Below, piece by piece: positions 36,436 to 45,501 of a stretch of 64,000 nucleotides of DNA (its first letter is position 1; each line of letters opens with the position of its first letter). The notes under the pieces were generated by a model. It did no database searches, had not been told where the DNA came from, and saw only the letters and a list, made by a program, of their open reading frames with translations. Location of the stretch: the NCBI GenBank assembly GCA_038146985.1, contig JAYQSQ010000019.1, forward strand, positions 1 to 64,000, given 5' to 3'. A program made the translations under genes and the position numbers. The stretch comes from JADHLJ01 sp038146985. Its GTDB lineage: Bacteria; Pseudomonadota; Alphaproteobacteria; Thalassobaculales; Thalassobaculaceae.

Positions 36436-37074
36436 ATGACGGGTGTCGTGATCGCGGATTATGGCGTCGGCAATATCTTCAGCGTGTACCACGCGTTCGA
36501 AGCCGTCGGCGCCGACGCGACGGTGACCACCGATCCAGCCCTTTTGCGCTCCGCCGACCGGCTGGTCATACCCGGGGTCGGCGACTTCTCGAACTGCATG
36601 GAACGGCTCTCCCGGCTGGGATTTCGCGATGAGATGCTGGCCTTCATCCAGACCGGCAGGCCTTTGTTGGGTATCTGTGTCGGGATGCAGATGCTGTTCG
36701 AAACCAGTGCCGAGAATGGCCCTACGCCGGGTCTTGGACTGATCCCGGGCGATGTGGTGCGAGTCCCGGAAGCCGGTGTGGATGGCGTGCGCTTAAAACT
36801 TCCGAATACCGGCTGGTGCAGCATCGACCCGCCGGCCCCCGATACCTGGCGCGGCTCGGTGCTTGCCGATCTCAAGCCGGGCGACGCAATGTATTTCATG
36901 CACAGCTATGTGCCCGATGTCCATGACCCGGCCGATGTACTGGCGACGCTGTCGTTCCACGGCCATCGCCTGACGGCGGCGGTAAGGCGCGACAACTTGA
37001 CCGGCGTCCAATTCCATCCGGAGCGCAGCGCCAGGACCGGCTTGTCACTCCTCGCGCGTTTCGCGGCGATTTAG
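36436..37074 (+). CDS. HisH-like glutaminase subunit of the sugar amidation module
   Basis: A 212-residue class I glutamine amidotransferase. The nucleophile lies in LGICVGMQML (Cys81), and the His-Glu pair in GVQFHPERS near 193-201. The opening VVIADYGVGNIFSVYHA is typical HisH. It is 3 bp after the HisF-like gene, so a HisFH-type complex should form and feed ammonia to the PseA/WbpG-like enzyme. This trio is the hallmark of acetamidino-sugar synthesis in flagellin or O-antigen glycans. Confidence 0.88.
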   Translation: MTGVVIADYGVGNIFSVYHAFEAVGADATVTTDPALLRSADRLVIPGVGDFSNCMERLSRLGFRDEMLAFIQTGRPLLGICVGMQMLFETSAENGPTPGLGLIPGDVVRVPEAGVDGVRLKLPNTGWCSIDPPAPDTWRGSVLADLKPGDAMYFMHSYVPDVHDPADVLATLSFHGHRLTAAVRRDNLTGVQFHPERSARTGLSLLARFAAI

Positions 37075-37084
37075 GAATCGTTGC

Positions 37085-37924
37085 TCACCACGCGGTCAGC
37101 CCGCCATCCACCGATATGACCTGTCCGGTAACGTAGGTCGATGCGTCGGAGGCGAGCCAGACCAGCGCGCCGACAATCTCCTCGGCCCGGGCCATCCGGC
37201 CCATCGGGACCCGCGCGCCATAGCGGTCCTTGAAGGTTTCGTTCTGGCCGCTTTCGACGCCGCCCGGCGCGATCGCGTTCACCCGGATGCCCTGGCTTCC
37301 CCAACGGGCCGCGAAATACCGCGTGAGACCGATCAGACCGGCCTTGGCGGCGGCATAGGAGGGCGGTGTGTTGATCTCGAGCCCCATGTAATTGGAGCCC
37401 TCGTAGATCCGCTGATCCGCCCCCAGCAGGCCGTAGATCGAAACTGTCGAGATGATGCTTCCGCCACGGCCTTGCTCCAGCATCAGCGCGCCGGCGGATT
37501 TCATCACGTGAAAGGCGCCATCCAAGTTCACCGCCATGTGCTGGCGCCATGTCTCGTGCGCGTAGGATTCGGCGGGCGCGAACATCGCTTCCAGGGAGTC
37601 GCCCTTGGTGGCGGCATTATTGTGCACGATATCGAGGCCGCCCAGTGCCGCCGCGGCGGACCGGATCATCTTCCCGGCATCGTCCGGGACCGACAGATCG
37701 CATTGGAGCGCGATGATCCGAGGCGTGTACCGGTCCGAAAGCTCTTGCGCGAGGTCGTCGATGGCTTTGCCGTCGATATCCACCAGGGCCAGCGCCGCGC
37801 CCTGCGCCGCCAAGGCCGCCGCGAAGTGCCGCCCAAGAATGCCTCCGGCGCCGGTGACGACGGCGGATTTGCCGGAAAGATCGAATAGTCCGGCATAGTC
37901 GGGCAGAGGGTCGCGTGAGGGCAT
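37085..37924 (-). CDS. SDR-family dehydrogenase (PtmA-like)
   Basis: A 279-residue classical short-chain dehydrogenase: TGAGGILGRHFAAAL cofactor site, HNNAA motif (IVHNNAAT), catalytic Ser in STVSIYGLLG, and YAAAKAGLIGLTRYFAARWG with the Tyr-Lys pair. The long loop containing NYMGLEINTPPSYAAAK resembles PtmA from flagellin-glycan clusters. ATG 37924 is chosen over GTG 37969 because it has GGAAG upstream. It converges on the HisH-like gene with 10 bp between. Involvement in nonulosonate precursor synthesis is inferred from context. Confidence 0.8.
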   Translation of the reverse strand: MPSRDPLPDYAGLFDLSGKSAVVTGAGGILGRHFAAALAAQGAALALVDIDGKAIDDLAQELSDRYTPRIIALQCDLSVPDDAGKMIRSAAAALGGLDIVHNNAATKGDSLEAMFAPAESYAHETWRQHMAVNLDGAFHVMKSAGALMLEQGRGGSIISTVSIYGLLGADQRIYEGSNYMGLEINTPPSYAAAKAGLIGLTRYFAARWGSQGIRVNAIAPGGVESGQNETFKDRYGARVPMGRMARAEEIVGALVWLASDASTYVTGQVISVDGGLTAW

Positions 37925-38164
37925 CAACGGCTTCCAGGCTTGCGAGGCTCGATCAGGCCCGCCAAACACAAACGATCAGCGGCCAGAATATGGAAATTTC
38001 CCAGAGCCTATGCGACGTGTGCCGACTGCACAATCGGCCCTTGAGGATGCTCTTTCCGGTCAACCGGCGCGGTGCCCTTCGCTTGGCGATGGAATGGGAG
38101 TAGGCTGAAGGCACGGCGACTAAGAAGAGGCCGTGTCGTCCGGTCTGAACCTTGAGGAGACCGC

Positions 38165-38659
38165 GTGAGCCGACCACCGCGCCGAGACGATCAAAAGCCG
38201 TCCGTTCTGCGCCGCCGCGCGGAGCCGACGCTGATCGATCGAATTCTGGACTACCCTTATGGCAAGTGGTTCGGCTGGCAGGGCCGTCTGGTGATAGCGG
38301 CGGCGGTTCTGACCGGCCTCGTGGTGAAGTTCGTCGTCGGTATCCACACCGTGACGCTTGACCCGATGACCTGCGAGCTGGCGTGGACCGATGGTGTCTA
38401 CAAGGTCTTCCACAGGGAACGTATCCTCTCGAACACCCACCGAGAACTGAACGACCTGATGCGAGAAAACCAGACACTGATCTACCAGATCGAATCCGGC
38501 CGAAACCCCTATGCCTCCGCCAGCGACGGCAATGTCCTGAACGCCCGGAAAATCAATCAGGACAAGTTCTTCTGGAAGTCGTTCCTGGCGAACCTGAAGA
38601 AAGAACGGCTCGCCTACAGCGCCTGCCTGCGCCGGTTGCCGACTTACGATTTCGGCTAG
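38165..38659 (+). CDS. Single-pass membrane protein of unknown function
   Basis: A 164-residue protein with a basic N-terminus, one hydrophobic helix (about 43-62, LVIAAAVLTGLVVKFVVGI) and a polar, probably periplasmic, 100-residue domain rich in Asn/Arg with two cysteines (DPMTCELAW and YSACLRRLP). GTG start has GAGGAG upstream. I do not recognise the family. It faces the kappa-GST-like gene across 5 bp. Confidence 0.6.
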   Translation: MSRPPRRDDQKPSVLRRRAEPTLIDRILDYPYGKWFGWQGRLVIAAAVLTGLVVKFVVGIHTVTLDPMTCELAWTDGVYKVFHRERILSNTHRELNDLMRENQTLIYQIESGRNPYASASDGNVLNARKINQDKFFWKSFLANLKKERLAYSACLRRLPTYDFG

Positions 38660-38664
38660 GGGTT

Positions 38665-39279
38665 CTAGCGCCCGCCCTTGCCGCTGTCGCTTAGACGCTG
38701 GGTCCGCAAGCGTTCTTTGAGCAGGTCCATCCGCTCGTTGCCCCAGAACAGCTCGTCACCGAGCAGCATCGAGGGCACGCCGAAGACGCCGTGGAGGTGG
38801 GCGTCCTCCACGAGAGCGCTGAATGCCTTGGGACCGTCGCCGGCCAGGTAGGCCGCAAAACCCTCGGCGCCCAGGTCGTCCAAAACGCGAGTGACGACGC
38901 CGGCATCCTCGATATCGAGGTCGCGCCTGAAGAAGCGTTCGAAAACCACATCGATATAGGCTTCGGCGACACCGGCCTGCTTCGCGAAGAGCAGACCGAT
39001 GGAGCTGGTGGTCGAATCGAACAGCTTGCGCGGTCCAAGGATGGTCATGCCGCGCTGGTTGGCCAGCCGACGTACGTCCATGTAGGAATAGCGCACGCGG
39101 CGCCACTGGTGCTCGTTTCTTGTTTCCACTTCGCCGAGATAGTCCCCGATCGGAAGGTTGTAGGGCCGCCAATCCAGCGCGAGATCATATTCCAGCGCCA
39201 TGGCCCGTAGCGGCTTGACCGCGAGAAAGGCATAGGGGCTTTTGAAGTCGATATAGACCGGAATTTCGATTTTCGGCAC
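38665..39279 (-). CDS. DsbA-fold 2-hydroxychromene-2-carboxylate isomerase / kappa-GST-like protein
   Basis: A 204-residue thioredoxin-fold protein. IPVYIDFKSPYAFLAVKPL contains the SPY motif in which Ser replaces the DsbA cysteine, typical of HCCA isomerases and kappa-class GSTs. HGVFGVPSMLLGDELFWGNERMD is the cis-Pro region and C-terminal signature. GTG 39279 is the likely start. It lies 41 bp after the acyl-CoA ligase gene on the same strand, so cotranscription is likely. Substrate cannot be predicted; glutathione-dependent isomerisation is the family's chemistry. Confidence 0.85.
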   Translation of the reverse strand: MPKIEIPVYIDFKSPYAFLAVKPLRAMALEYDLALDWRPYNLPIGDYLGEVETRNEHQWRRVRYSYMDVRRLANQRGMTILGPRKLFDSTTSSIGLLFAKQAGVAEAYIDVVFERFFRRDLDIEDAGVVTRVLDDLGAEGFAAYLAGDGPKAFSALVEDAHLHGVFGVPSMLLGDELFWGNERMDLLKERLRTQRLSDSGKGGR

Positions 39280-39320
39280 GTTCGGTCTCCAGCCCCATCC
39301 GAGGGAACGGTCGGACGGGG

Positions 39321-40922
39321 TTAGGTCAATTTCTCGCGCTTCAGCCGCATGCCCTGCGCTTCGCGGTCCCAGGTGTCGGGCGTCACGCCGGTTTCCCTGA
39401 GCCCCGCCTTCTGGACCTTGGTCGTGGGTGTCTTCGGCAACGCCTCGACGATCCGGATATAGCGCGGAACCATGAAATGGGCCATGCGCGGGGTCAGGAA
39501 CGCGATCAGTTCCGCCGGGTCCACCGTCTGGCCGGGTTTCGCCGCCAGGACCACCATCACCTCGTCCTCGCCATGCTCGCTCGGCACCGGGATGGCGGCG
39601 CATTCCTGCACGGAAGGATGGTCGTTCACCACCACCTCGACCTCGAAAGAGGAGATGTTCTCGCCCCGGCGGCGGATCGCGTCCTTCAGCCGATCGACGA
39701 AGTAGTAGTTGCCCTCGCCATCGCGCCGGAAGGCGTCGCCGGTATGGAACCAGCCGTTGCGCCACGCCCGGGCCGTCGCCTCGGGGTTCTTGTAATAGCC
39801 ATGGTTGATCGCCCAGGGCAGGTCTGGCCGCAGGATCAACTCCCCGACCTCGCCATCGGGAACCTCGATGTCGTGCTCGTCGACGATCCGAAGCTGGTTC
39901 ACCGGCCGCGCCTTGCCAGCAAGACCGGGGGTGCGCGGATTGGCATCCGAGATGATCGGCGTGTTGATCTCGGTCATGTTGAAGATGGTGTAGAGATCGG
40001 TGCCGAAGCGGTCGCGGAAAATCACCGATTCCTCGGTGAGCGGCACCGAGAAGACCATCCGCAACGGATGCTCCCGGTCGTCCGGTCGAGGCGCTTGCTT
40101 GATCAGGAAACTGCACATCACGCCAAGCAGAAAGACCGCCGTGCTTTGCGTCGCGCGCACCACGTCCCAGAAGGTTTCGGTGCGGAAACCCGGGCTCATG
40201 GTGATCGAGGCGCCACGGCACAGCATGGCGTAGGTGATGAAACAGCCGGCGATATGGAACATCGGCAGATTGATTAGCGCCCGGTCATCGTCGCGCAGGC
40301 AGTACCAGGCGTCGTTGTCCATGCCGTTATAGGCATGAAAATACGAGGACATGGTTCCCTTGGACGGGCCCGTGGTGCCGGAGGTATAGACGATGGATTG
40401 CAGGTCCCAGGGCTGGATCGGACGCGGCGGGTCGACCGGCTCGCCGGCGTTCGCGACGGTTTGGTGATAATCGAGGAGGCAGAGCGCGCCGATCGGCTCC
40501 GACGGCCCGCCGCACAGCAGCACCGTTTCCAGCCGCGCGGTGTCGATCTCCCGGAGCCGGGGCGCCAATTCGTGGTGGGCGATGATGAGGCTGGCGTCGG
40601 AATTCTCGATCACATGCTCCAACAGGCCGCCGCGATAACCTGTGTTGATCGGGATGTACACCGCGCCGATATAGTTGATCGCAAGATAGGCCTCGAGCGC
40701 TTCGGCGTTGTTGGGCAGCCAGACGACGACATGGTCATCCTGGGCCACTCCAAGACCTTGCAGCGCCGCCGCGAGCTTTCGGGTACGCGCCAGGGTATCG
40801 GCATAGGTCCAGGAGCCACCGGTTTCGAATACCGCGAAGACCTGCTCGGGCTTTTCCCTTGCGTGGCGTTCCAGGACATAGCGCGAGACGCAGATATCGG
40901 CGGCGGGAAGGGCTCGGACCAC
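39321..40922 (-). CDS. Acyl-CoA synthetase / AMP-dependent ligase
   Basis: A 533-residue adenylate-forming enzyme. Visible motifs are IVYTSGTTGPSKGTM (P-loop), FNMTEINTP, WFHTGDAFRRDGEGNYYFVDR (A7/A8) and PTTKVQKAGL with the A10 lysine. The start GTG 40922 is fixed by AGGAGG eight bases upstream; the open frame extends a long way further but is not coding. It most resembles carnitine-CoA- or crotonobetaine-type ligases (CaiC-like) and fatty-acid ligases. It should activate a carboxylic acid to its CoA thioester, perhaps for the isomerase encoded next to it. Confidence 0.87.
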   Translation of the reverse strand: MVRALPAADICVSRYVLERHAREKPEQVFAVFETGGSWTYADTLARTRKLAAALQGLGVAQDDHVVVWLPNNAEALEAYLAINYIGAVYIPINTGYRGGLLEHVIENSDASLIIAHHELAPRLREIDTARLETVLLCGGPSEPIGALCLLDYHQTVANAGEPVDPPRPIQPWDLQSIVYTSGTTGPSKGTMSSYFHAYNGMDNDAWYCLRDDDRALINLPMFHIAGCFITYAMLCRGASITMSPGFRTETFWDVVRATQSTAVFLLGVMCSFLIKQAPRPDDREHPLRMVFSVPLTEESVIFRDRFGTDLYTIFNMTEINTPIISDANPRTPGLAGKARPVNQLRIVDEHDIEVPDGEVGELILRPDLPWAINHGYYKNPEATARAWRNGWFHTGDAFRRDGEGNYYFVDRLKDAIRRRGENISSFEVEVVVNDHPSVQECAAIPVPSEHGEDEVMVVLAAKPGQTVDPAELIAFLTPRMAHFMVPRYIRIVEALPKTPTTKVQKAGLRETGVTPDTWDREAQGMRLKREKLT

Positions 40923-41063
40923 GGCGAAGCCTCCTGAAAGATCGCCAAAGTCTGCCGAAACCGCAGGGTAGCCGCAAGCGGCCCGCATTCCGGCTTGCCT
41001 GCGCGGTGGCCATGGCGGTAAAGCCGGGTGGGGCGGCGGGGCAATACGCGGAAGCAGGGATCG

Positions 41064-42338
41064 ATGGCCGAGGGCAGCGAGAAAATCCACGATCTTCGGT
41101 CCGCCGATCCGGACGAGATGCGGCGGCTCTTCAGTCAGGAGAACCTTCAGCATCTGGCCAATGCGGTCTCTCCCCACCTGGTCGCCGGCGAACGGACCTT
41201 GACCTATGTGCTTTCGATGCCGGGGCGGATCGGGCACCTCGCCCTTGAACCTCACGCGTTTTTTAACCTCTATGCCGACCAGTATGACCGGCTCGTCATC
41301 GTGAGCCACGACAACCCGACCTTCCCCCAGAGCAAGGGGCTGGAGGGGCTTGTGTCGGCCTATGTTCCATTCGCCAAGACTGACCGGCTCGAAGTCGTCC
41401 AGATGGGTCATCATGACGGCAACATTCAGGATTTTGGGATATTCAGCTTTGCCATAGCCGCGCCCCAGACCTTGCTGGCCCGCTTTGTCGAAGCGCAGGC
41501 GGCGGGTGTGCGTCCGAGGTTCTTCGAGGTGCCGCCCGCGATGCGGGAACGGGGCGACGAGGCGCTCGGACGCTTCGGGATCGGCTCGGAGGACAAGATC
41601 GTCGGATTCCATGCGCGTACCGCCGGAACCCATGCCGCCGCCGCCTATCATGACTACCGCAATGTCAGCCTGGCAAACTATGTCCCGCTCCTGAACCACC
41701 TGCTGGAGCGAGGCTTCTGGGTGATCCGGCTCGGCGATGCGTCCAGCCCCGATATGCCGATAAGGCACCCGAGACTCGTGGATCTGCCGAAGACCGAGGG
41801 CTATCGGGATTTCATGGATGTCGCCGTTGCCGACCGGGCGACCTTCGGGCTTGTCGGGGATTCCGGCCCGGAAGCGATCTTCAGGATACTGGGCAAGCCG
41901 ATCCTGCGGACCAACTGCGCGGCGACGCATCACGTCTGGCTGAAGCCCGAAGACCTGCTGCTGCTGAAAACCTACCGCGACGGCCGAACCGGCCGGGTTC
42001 TCGGCTATCGTGAAATTCTGGATCGAGGACTGTCCCGTGTCATCACGTCACGGGATCTGACCCGCCTCGGTGTGGAGGTCGTCGAGAATACCCCGGATGA
42101 GCTCCTGGCGGCGGGTATCGAGATGCTTGAGCGGCTTGAGGGCAGGGGGCCCGACGATGTCGAGGCGCAAGAGCGCTTTCTCAGGATCGGTGCGGCGTTC
42201 GCGGAACGCTTCAGGAAACTGCCACCGGAGCGACGGCTCGCCGGCGCGCCGCTGGTGACTTGCTACGGCTATGCGCTGCCCTGGACGCGCCACGCCTATT
42301 CCTACATCGACGCGCACCCGGGTTTTCTCGACGGGTAA
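41064..42338 (+). CDS. TIGR04372-type glycosyltransferase
   Basis: A 424-residue cytosolic protein. HARTAGTHAAAAYHDYRNVS, LLERGFWVIRLGDAS and the later FGLVGDSGPEAIFRILGKP correspond to the conserved blocks of TIGR04372 proteins, which accompany surface-polysaccharide and flagellin-glycan genes. No signal or membrane segment is seen. ATG 41064 follows AGGGA and is chosen over the upstream frame. Lying between the nonulosonate module and the flagellar operon, it is a candidate flagellin or cell-surface glycosyltransferase. Confidence 0.72.
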   Translation: MAEGSEKIHDLRSADPDEMRRLFSQENLQHLANAVSPHLVAGERTLTYVLSMPGRIGHLALEPHAFFNLYADQYDRLVIVSHDNPTFPQSKGLEGLVSAYVPFAKTDRLEVVQMGHHDGNIQDFGIFSFAIAAPQTLLARFVEAQAAGVRPRFFEVPPAMRERGDEALGRFGIGSEDKIVGFHARTAGTHAAAAYHDYRNVSLANYVPLLNHLLERGFWVIRLGDASSPDMPIRHPRLVDLPKTEGYRDFMDVAVADRATFGLVGDSGPEAIFRILGKPILRTNCAATHHVWLKPEDLLLLKTYRDGRTGRVLGYREILDRGLSRVITSRDLTRLGVEVVENTPDELLAAGIEMLERLEGRGPDDVEAQERFLRIGAAFAERFRKLPPERRLAGAPLVTCYGYALPWTRHAYSYIDAHPGFLDG

Positions 42339-42341
42339 GGC

Positions 42342-43070
42342 TCAAGCGAGCAATTCGGCCAGCTTCGTGACGATCCGATCGGGCCTGATCGTTGTCCCGC
42401 TGGGCAGCTCGCCCTTCTCATGCGGGCATCTCCAGATCGCGTGGATGCCCAGGCGTTGTGGGGCCGCGACCTCCCATTCGAGATTGTCGCCGACGATCCA
42501 GGCCTCGCCCGGCGCCGCGCCAAGCGCCGCCAGCGCCATATGATAAGCGTCCGACTCCGGTTTGCCGATCCCGGCTTCGCCCTCGATCTGAACATGCAGG
42601 AAGTGCGGCTCCAGGTCGAACCGTTCGATCTTCGCGCGTTGTGCATCGGCGGCGCCGTTGGTGATCAGCGCCAGCGCGATGCCTTCCGCCTTCAGGGTTT
42701 CCAGGGTCTCGATCGCATCGGGGTAGAGGGTCGTTCGGTCGAACATCAGCGCCCCGCAGCGCTCGGCGATGTCCCAGCGCAGGGTTTCGCCGAAACGGTC
42801 CGGCTCGTCGAGGCCGCCATTCAGGATCTCGAAGCGCGCCTGCGTCAGGTCCAGCCGCCCGGTTCGATGACGATCCGGGTCCGACCAGAAGTACCTGGCG
42901 GATGCATCGATACCCGAGATCAGTTCATCCAGATCGTGGGGCAGGGTGGTGGTTTCGCCGTGATGCTCCACCCAGACCTCGGTAAAGGCGTCCCGCCAGA
43001 ATGTCGTGCGATGGTGACGGGGCGAAATCAAGGTGTCGTCGAGGTCGAAAAGGATGGCCTTGGGCCGCAT
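42342..43070 (-). CDS. HAD-superfamily hydrolase (class IA)
   Basis: A 242-residue HAD phosphatase: KAILFDLDDTLI (motif I, Asp10/Asp12 about), ALITNGAADAQ (motif II), KPESDAYHMALAALG (motif III) and WIVGDNLEWEVAAPQRLG (motif IV). The helical cap lies between motifs I and II. It follows fliK by 10 bp and could be the last gene of the flagellar transcript, or serve the nearby sugar genes as a phosphatase. Substrate not predictable. Confidence 0.85.
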   Translation of the reverse strand: MRPKAILFDLDDTLISPRHHRTTFWRDAFTEVWVEHHGETTTLPHDLDELISGIDASARYFWSDPDRHRTGRLDLTQARFEILNGGLDEPDRFGETLRWDIAERCGALMFDRTTLYPDAIETLETLKAEGIALALITNGAADAQRAKIERFDLEPHFLHVQIEGEAGIGKPESDAYHMALAALGAAPGEAWIVGDNLEWEVAAPQRLGIHAIWRCPHEKGELPSGTTIRPDRIVTKLAELLA

Positions 43071-43080
43071 GGTGCATCCG

Positions 43081-45501
43081 TCAGATCTGAATGTCGGAGG
43101 TCGGATGATCTTGGTACCCCTGAAGTTCCTCCAAGGGAAGCGTCACGAAGGTCTTTTGGACGCGGAATGCGAGCTGGCCCTTGATCCCGGTGCGCGCCAG
43201 GGTGTTCTGGAAGATATCGCGAATCTCCTGCCGCATGGTTTCGGGCAGAGCGTCGCGGGTCCGAAGGAGCAGGTCGACCGCCTCGGGCTGAACCGATCCG
43301 TCGATCTGAAGATCGCCCAACCGGCTCAAGGAAAGATCGACGACGAAGCGCGTGCGGTCGGAGCCGTCGCGGTCACCGTCCTCGCCCTTGTTGTTCTCTT
43401 GGTGCAGGAACAGCCGCACCTGGTTGAGCTGGCCGTCATCCATGAATGGAATAAAAAAGGCGCGCCAGCCGCTCTCGTTCGGCTCGCTGGCGCGCTGCAT
43501 GGTGCCGAATTCCTCGCGCAGCGTGGCGCCGATGCCGCCGCGCGCCTGTTCAAGGGCTCGAGTGGCTGTGTCGCCGAGCCAACCCCGTAGATCACCGCCC
43601 CGGACCGCCGTGATGAAGAGCGCCAGCATCGCGGTCAGTTGCGGGCCGGGCCGGGCCACATGGTTCTGGACGATCTGACTGGCGGCGGAAGGATTGGCGG
43701 TTTCAAGCAGCCGGATCGCCTGATCGAGCGTCTCCCATTGCCGCGCAAGATGCGCGAGAGGGGCCGGAGGTGGACCCAAGCCCCGGGGTCCGCTCGCTTG
43801 CGCGAGCCGAGGCAGGATTTCGATATCGACACGGGTTCCTGGCGGAAAATCAGCCCGGCCGGCCAGGGTCATCAGGCCGTTCGGCGTGTTCAGGATGGTT
43901 TGCCCGGAGCGTGACAGCCCAATAATCGTAGCGCCGACGACATCGCCTTGCGTTGGGGTGGTTGCCGCGGCGGCGTTGCTGGATGTCGCGCCCGGGTGAT
44001 GGACGGAAAGCAGGCGTATGTCCACGCGGTGAACTTGCGTGAACTGGGCGAGTAGGGTCGCAGCCTGGGCGGTGCCGGCTGGGGCAGCGGGAACGGCTTG
44101 GCCACCAGTCGTGCCGGAGGGTGACGCCGTTGCGGGGGCCGGCCCGCCTGGGGGCGTTCCCGCTGAGGCCTGACCCGGATGCGCGGCGGTGGAAGCGGTG
44201 CCCGGCAAGGCAGACGGGGCGGGAGTGCCGCCCGAAGCTGGCTGAGCGGATGCGCTTGTTGTGGCGGCCGGGGCAGGTGCTTGTGCCGCCGTGGTGCCGG
44301 AGGGTGCCCCGGAACCAGTGGGCGGCGTGGAGCCCTGAGGAGACGCGGTGGCTGCGGGCGCGGAAACGGCGGATGCCGCAGGTCTTGGCGCGCTCCCGGC
44401 TTGGGATGCCGGTTCGGCGCTGGCGGGCGCATTGGCGCGAGCCGGTATGCCCGGGCTCTGCACCGCCGGCGAGGTGGGAGCGGCTGCAGGATTCTGGAGC
44501 GGGGTGCTGACCTGCGTATTGATTGCGGCGGCGCCGGGTGCTGGACGGAGAGTTGTCGGGTTTGGTGCGGCGGCAGGCGCCGCCGAGGACGGCGATCCGG
44601 AAGAGGTGGCGGTTTGGGCAGCAGTGTTTGCGAGAGGGGCTCCTGGACGCGCCGCCGCGCCGTCACGGCCTGTGGCTGGATCAGCGGTGCTGCCGGGAAG
44701 CGGTGCCTGGCGGATTGCCCCTTCCGTGATCGCTCTCGCTGCCTGCAGAGCGGTGCGAAGCAGTGCTCCCGTGCCGGAGCGCGCCAAGCCGGCCAGGCTG
44801 GTGTCCGGCAGGTTTGTCGGCGCCGGAACAGAAGGTTGGGCTGCGAGCTGCCCCTGAAGCTGGCCTTGTGGCGTGACCGGCAAGCCTGGCGGCGGCGATG
44901 TGGCCGGACTCGACGCGGCCGGGCTCGCCGTGCTGGGAGTCGACAAACTCGGCTGGCCACGTGCTGCGGTTTGGATCTGCGGCGCTGCGACTCCCGAGGG
45001 GCGGGGGATGACCGTCGCGGTGGTCACAGCGCCGGGCACCAGGCGCGCCGGCACGGAACCCTCAGCGCGAGGTGGCGGCGCGGCCTCCTGGGTCGCGGGA
45101 GGGGCCGTGGCGGTGGTTGCCGCGCGCTGCGGCGTCATAGAGACCGTGTCCGACCCGCTAGGGCCTGGCCGAAGCGCGTAGACGTCTCCAGGCTTGAGCG
45201 TCGCCGGCCCACGGGTGGAGGCCTGCCCGTCAGCTTGTCCTGGCGCGGTCTGAGCGTTGGATTGACCGCCGGTTGGATTGTTCTGTCCTGACGGCGGGGT
45301 CGGCGTTTGGATCGTCACGTCGCCGCCAGGCGTCGAAAGAACAGCCTGGCCGCCCGGAGCGACGGCGGTTACCTGGGCCTGGACGGCAATGCCTGGGCGC
45401 AAGGTGGCGAGTACGTCCACACCGGACGTCACCCGCGCGATGGTCGGAGCGGGAGCCTGTGCCGTCGATCCCGACGGCGGCGTTGGCTGGATCGTGCTCA
45501 C
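43081..45501 (-). CDS. fliK: Flagellar hook-length control protein FliK-like
   Basis: An 806-residue protein with a very long low-complexity Pro/Ala/Ser/Thr/Gln region (about 1-500) and an ordered C-terminus (about 560-806; WETLDQAIRLLET, GWRAFFIPFMDDGQLNQVRLFL, FVVDLSLSRLGDLQIDG, TLPLEELQGYQ). A flexible ruler followed by a globular C-terminal domain is the FliK design, and the position after flhG supports it. Sequence identity is weak in this family, so I treat the name as probable. It overlaps flhG by 4 bp. Composition is unlike its neighbours because of the repeats. Confidence 0.72.
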   Translation of the reverse strand: MSTIQPTPPSGSTAQAPAPTIARVTSGVDVLATLRPGIAVQAQVTAVAPGGQAVLSTPGGDVTIQTPTPPSGQNNPTGGQSNAQTAPGQADGQASTRGPATLKPGDVYALRPGPSGSDTVSMTPQRAATTATAPPATQEAAPPPRAEGSVPARLVPGAVTTATVIPRPSGVAAPQIQTAARGQPSLSTPSTASPAASSPATSPPPGLPVTPQGQLQGQLAAQPSVPAPTNLPDTSLAGLARSGTGALLRTALQAARAITEGAIRQAPLPGSTADPATGRDGAAARPGAPLANTAAQTATSSGSPSSAAPAAAPNPTTLRPAPGAAAINTQVSTPLQNPAAAPTSPAVQSPGIPARANAPASAEPASQAGSAPRPAASAVSAPAATASPQGSTPPTGSGAPSGTTAAQAPAPAATTSASAQPASGGTPAPSALPGTASTAAHPGQASAGTPPGGPAPATASPSGTTGGQAVPAAPAGTAQAATLLAQFTQVHRVDIRLLSVHHPGATSSNAAAATTPTQGDVVGATIIGLSRSGQTILNTPNGLMTLAGRADFPPGTRVDIEILPRLAQASGPRGLGPPPAPLAHLARQWETLDQAIRLLETANPSAASQIVQNHVARPGPQLTAMLALFITAVRGGDLRGWLGDTATRALEQARGGIGATLREEFGTMQRASEPNESGWRAFFIPFMDDGQLNQVRLFLHQENNKGEDGDRDGSDRTRFVVDLSLSRLGDLQIDGSVQPEAVDLLLRTRDALPETMRQEIRDIFQNTLARTGIKGQLAFRVQKTFVTLPLEELQGYQDHPTSDIQI

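Noticed and set aside
35629..37074. Histidine biosynthesis hisF/hisH
   Set aside because: Neighbours are a sugar amidotransferase and glycan genes, there is no other his gene, and a catalytic Asp of HisF is replaced by Glu.
40923..41933. N-terminal 337-codon extension of the acyl-CoA ligase frame
   Set aside because: It is antisense to the glycosyltransferase gene; AGGAGG before GTG 40922 sets the start.
44179..45291. Long open frames on the plus strand opposite the FliK-like gene
   Set aside because: They are Gly/Arg/Ala-rich mirror images of the low-complexity ruler, have no ribosome sites or domains, and arise from the biased composition.
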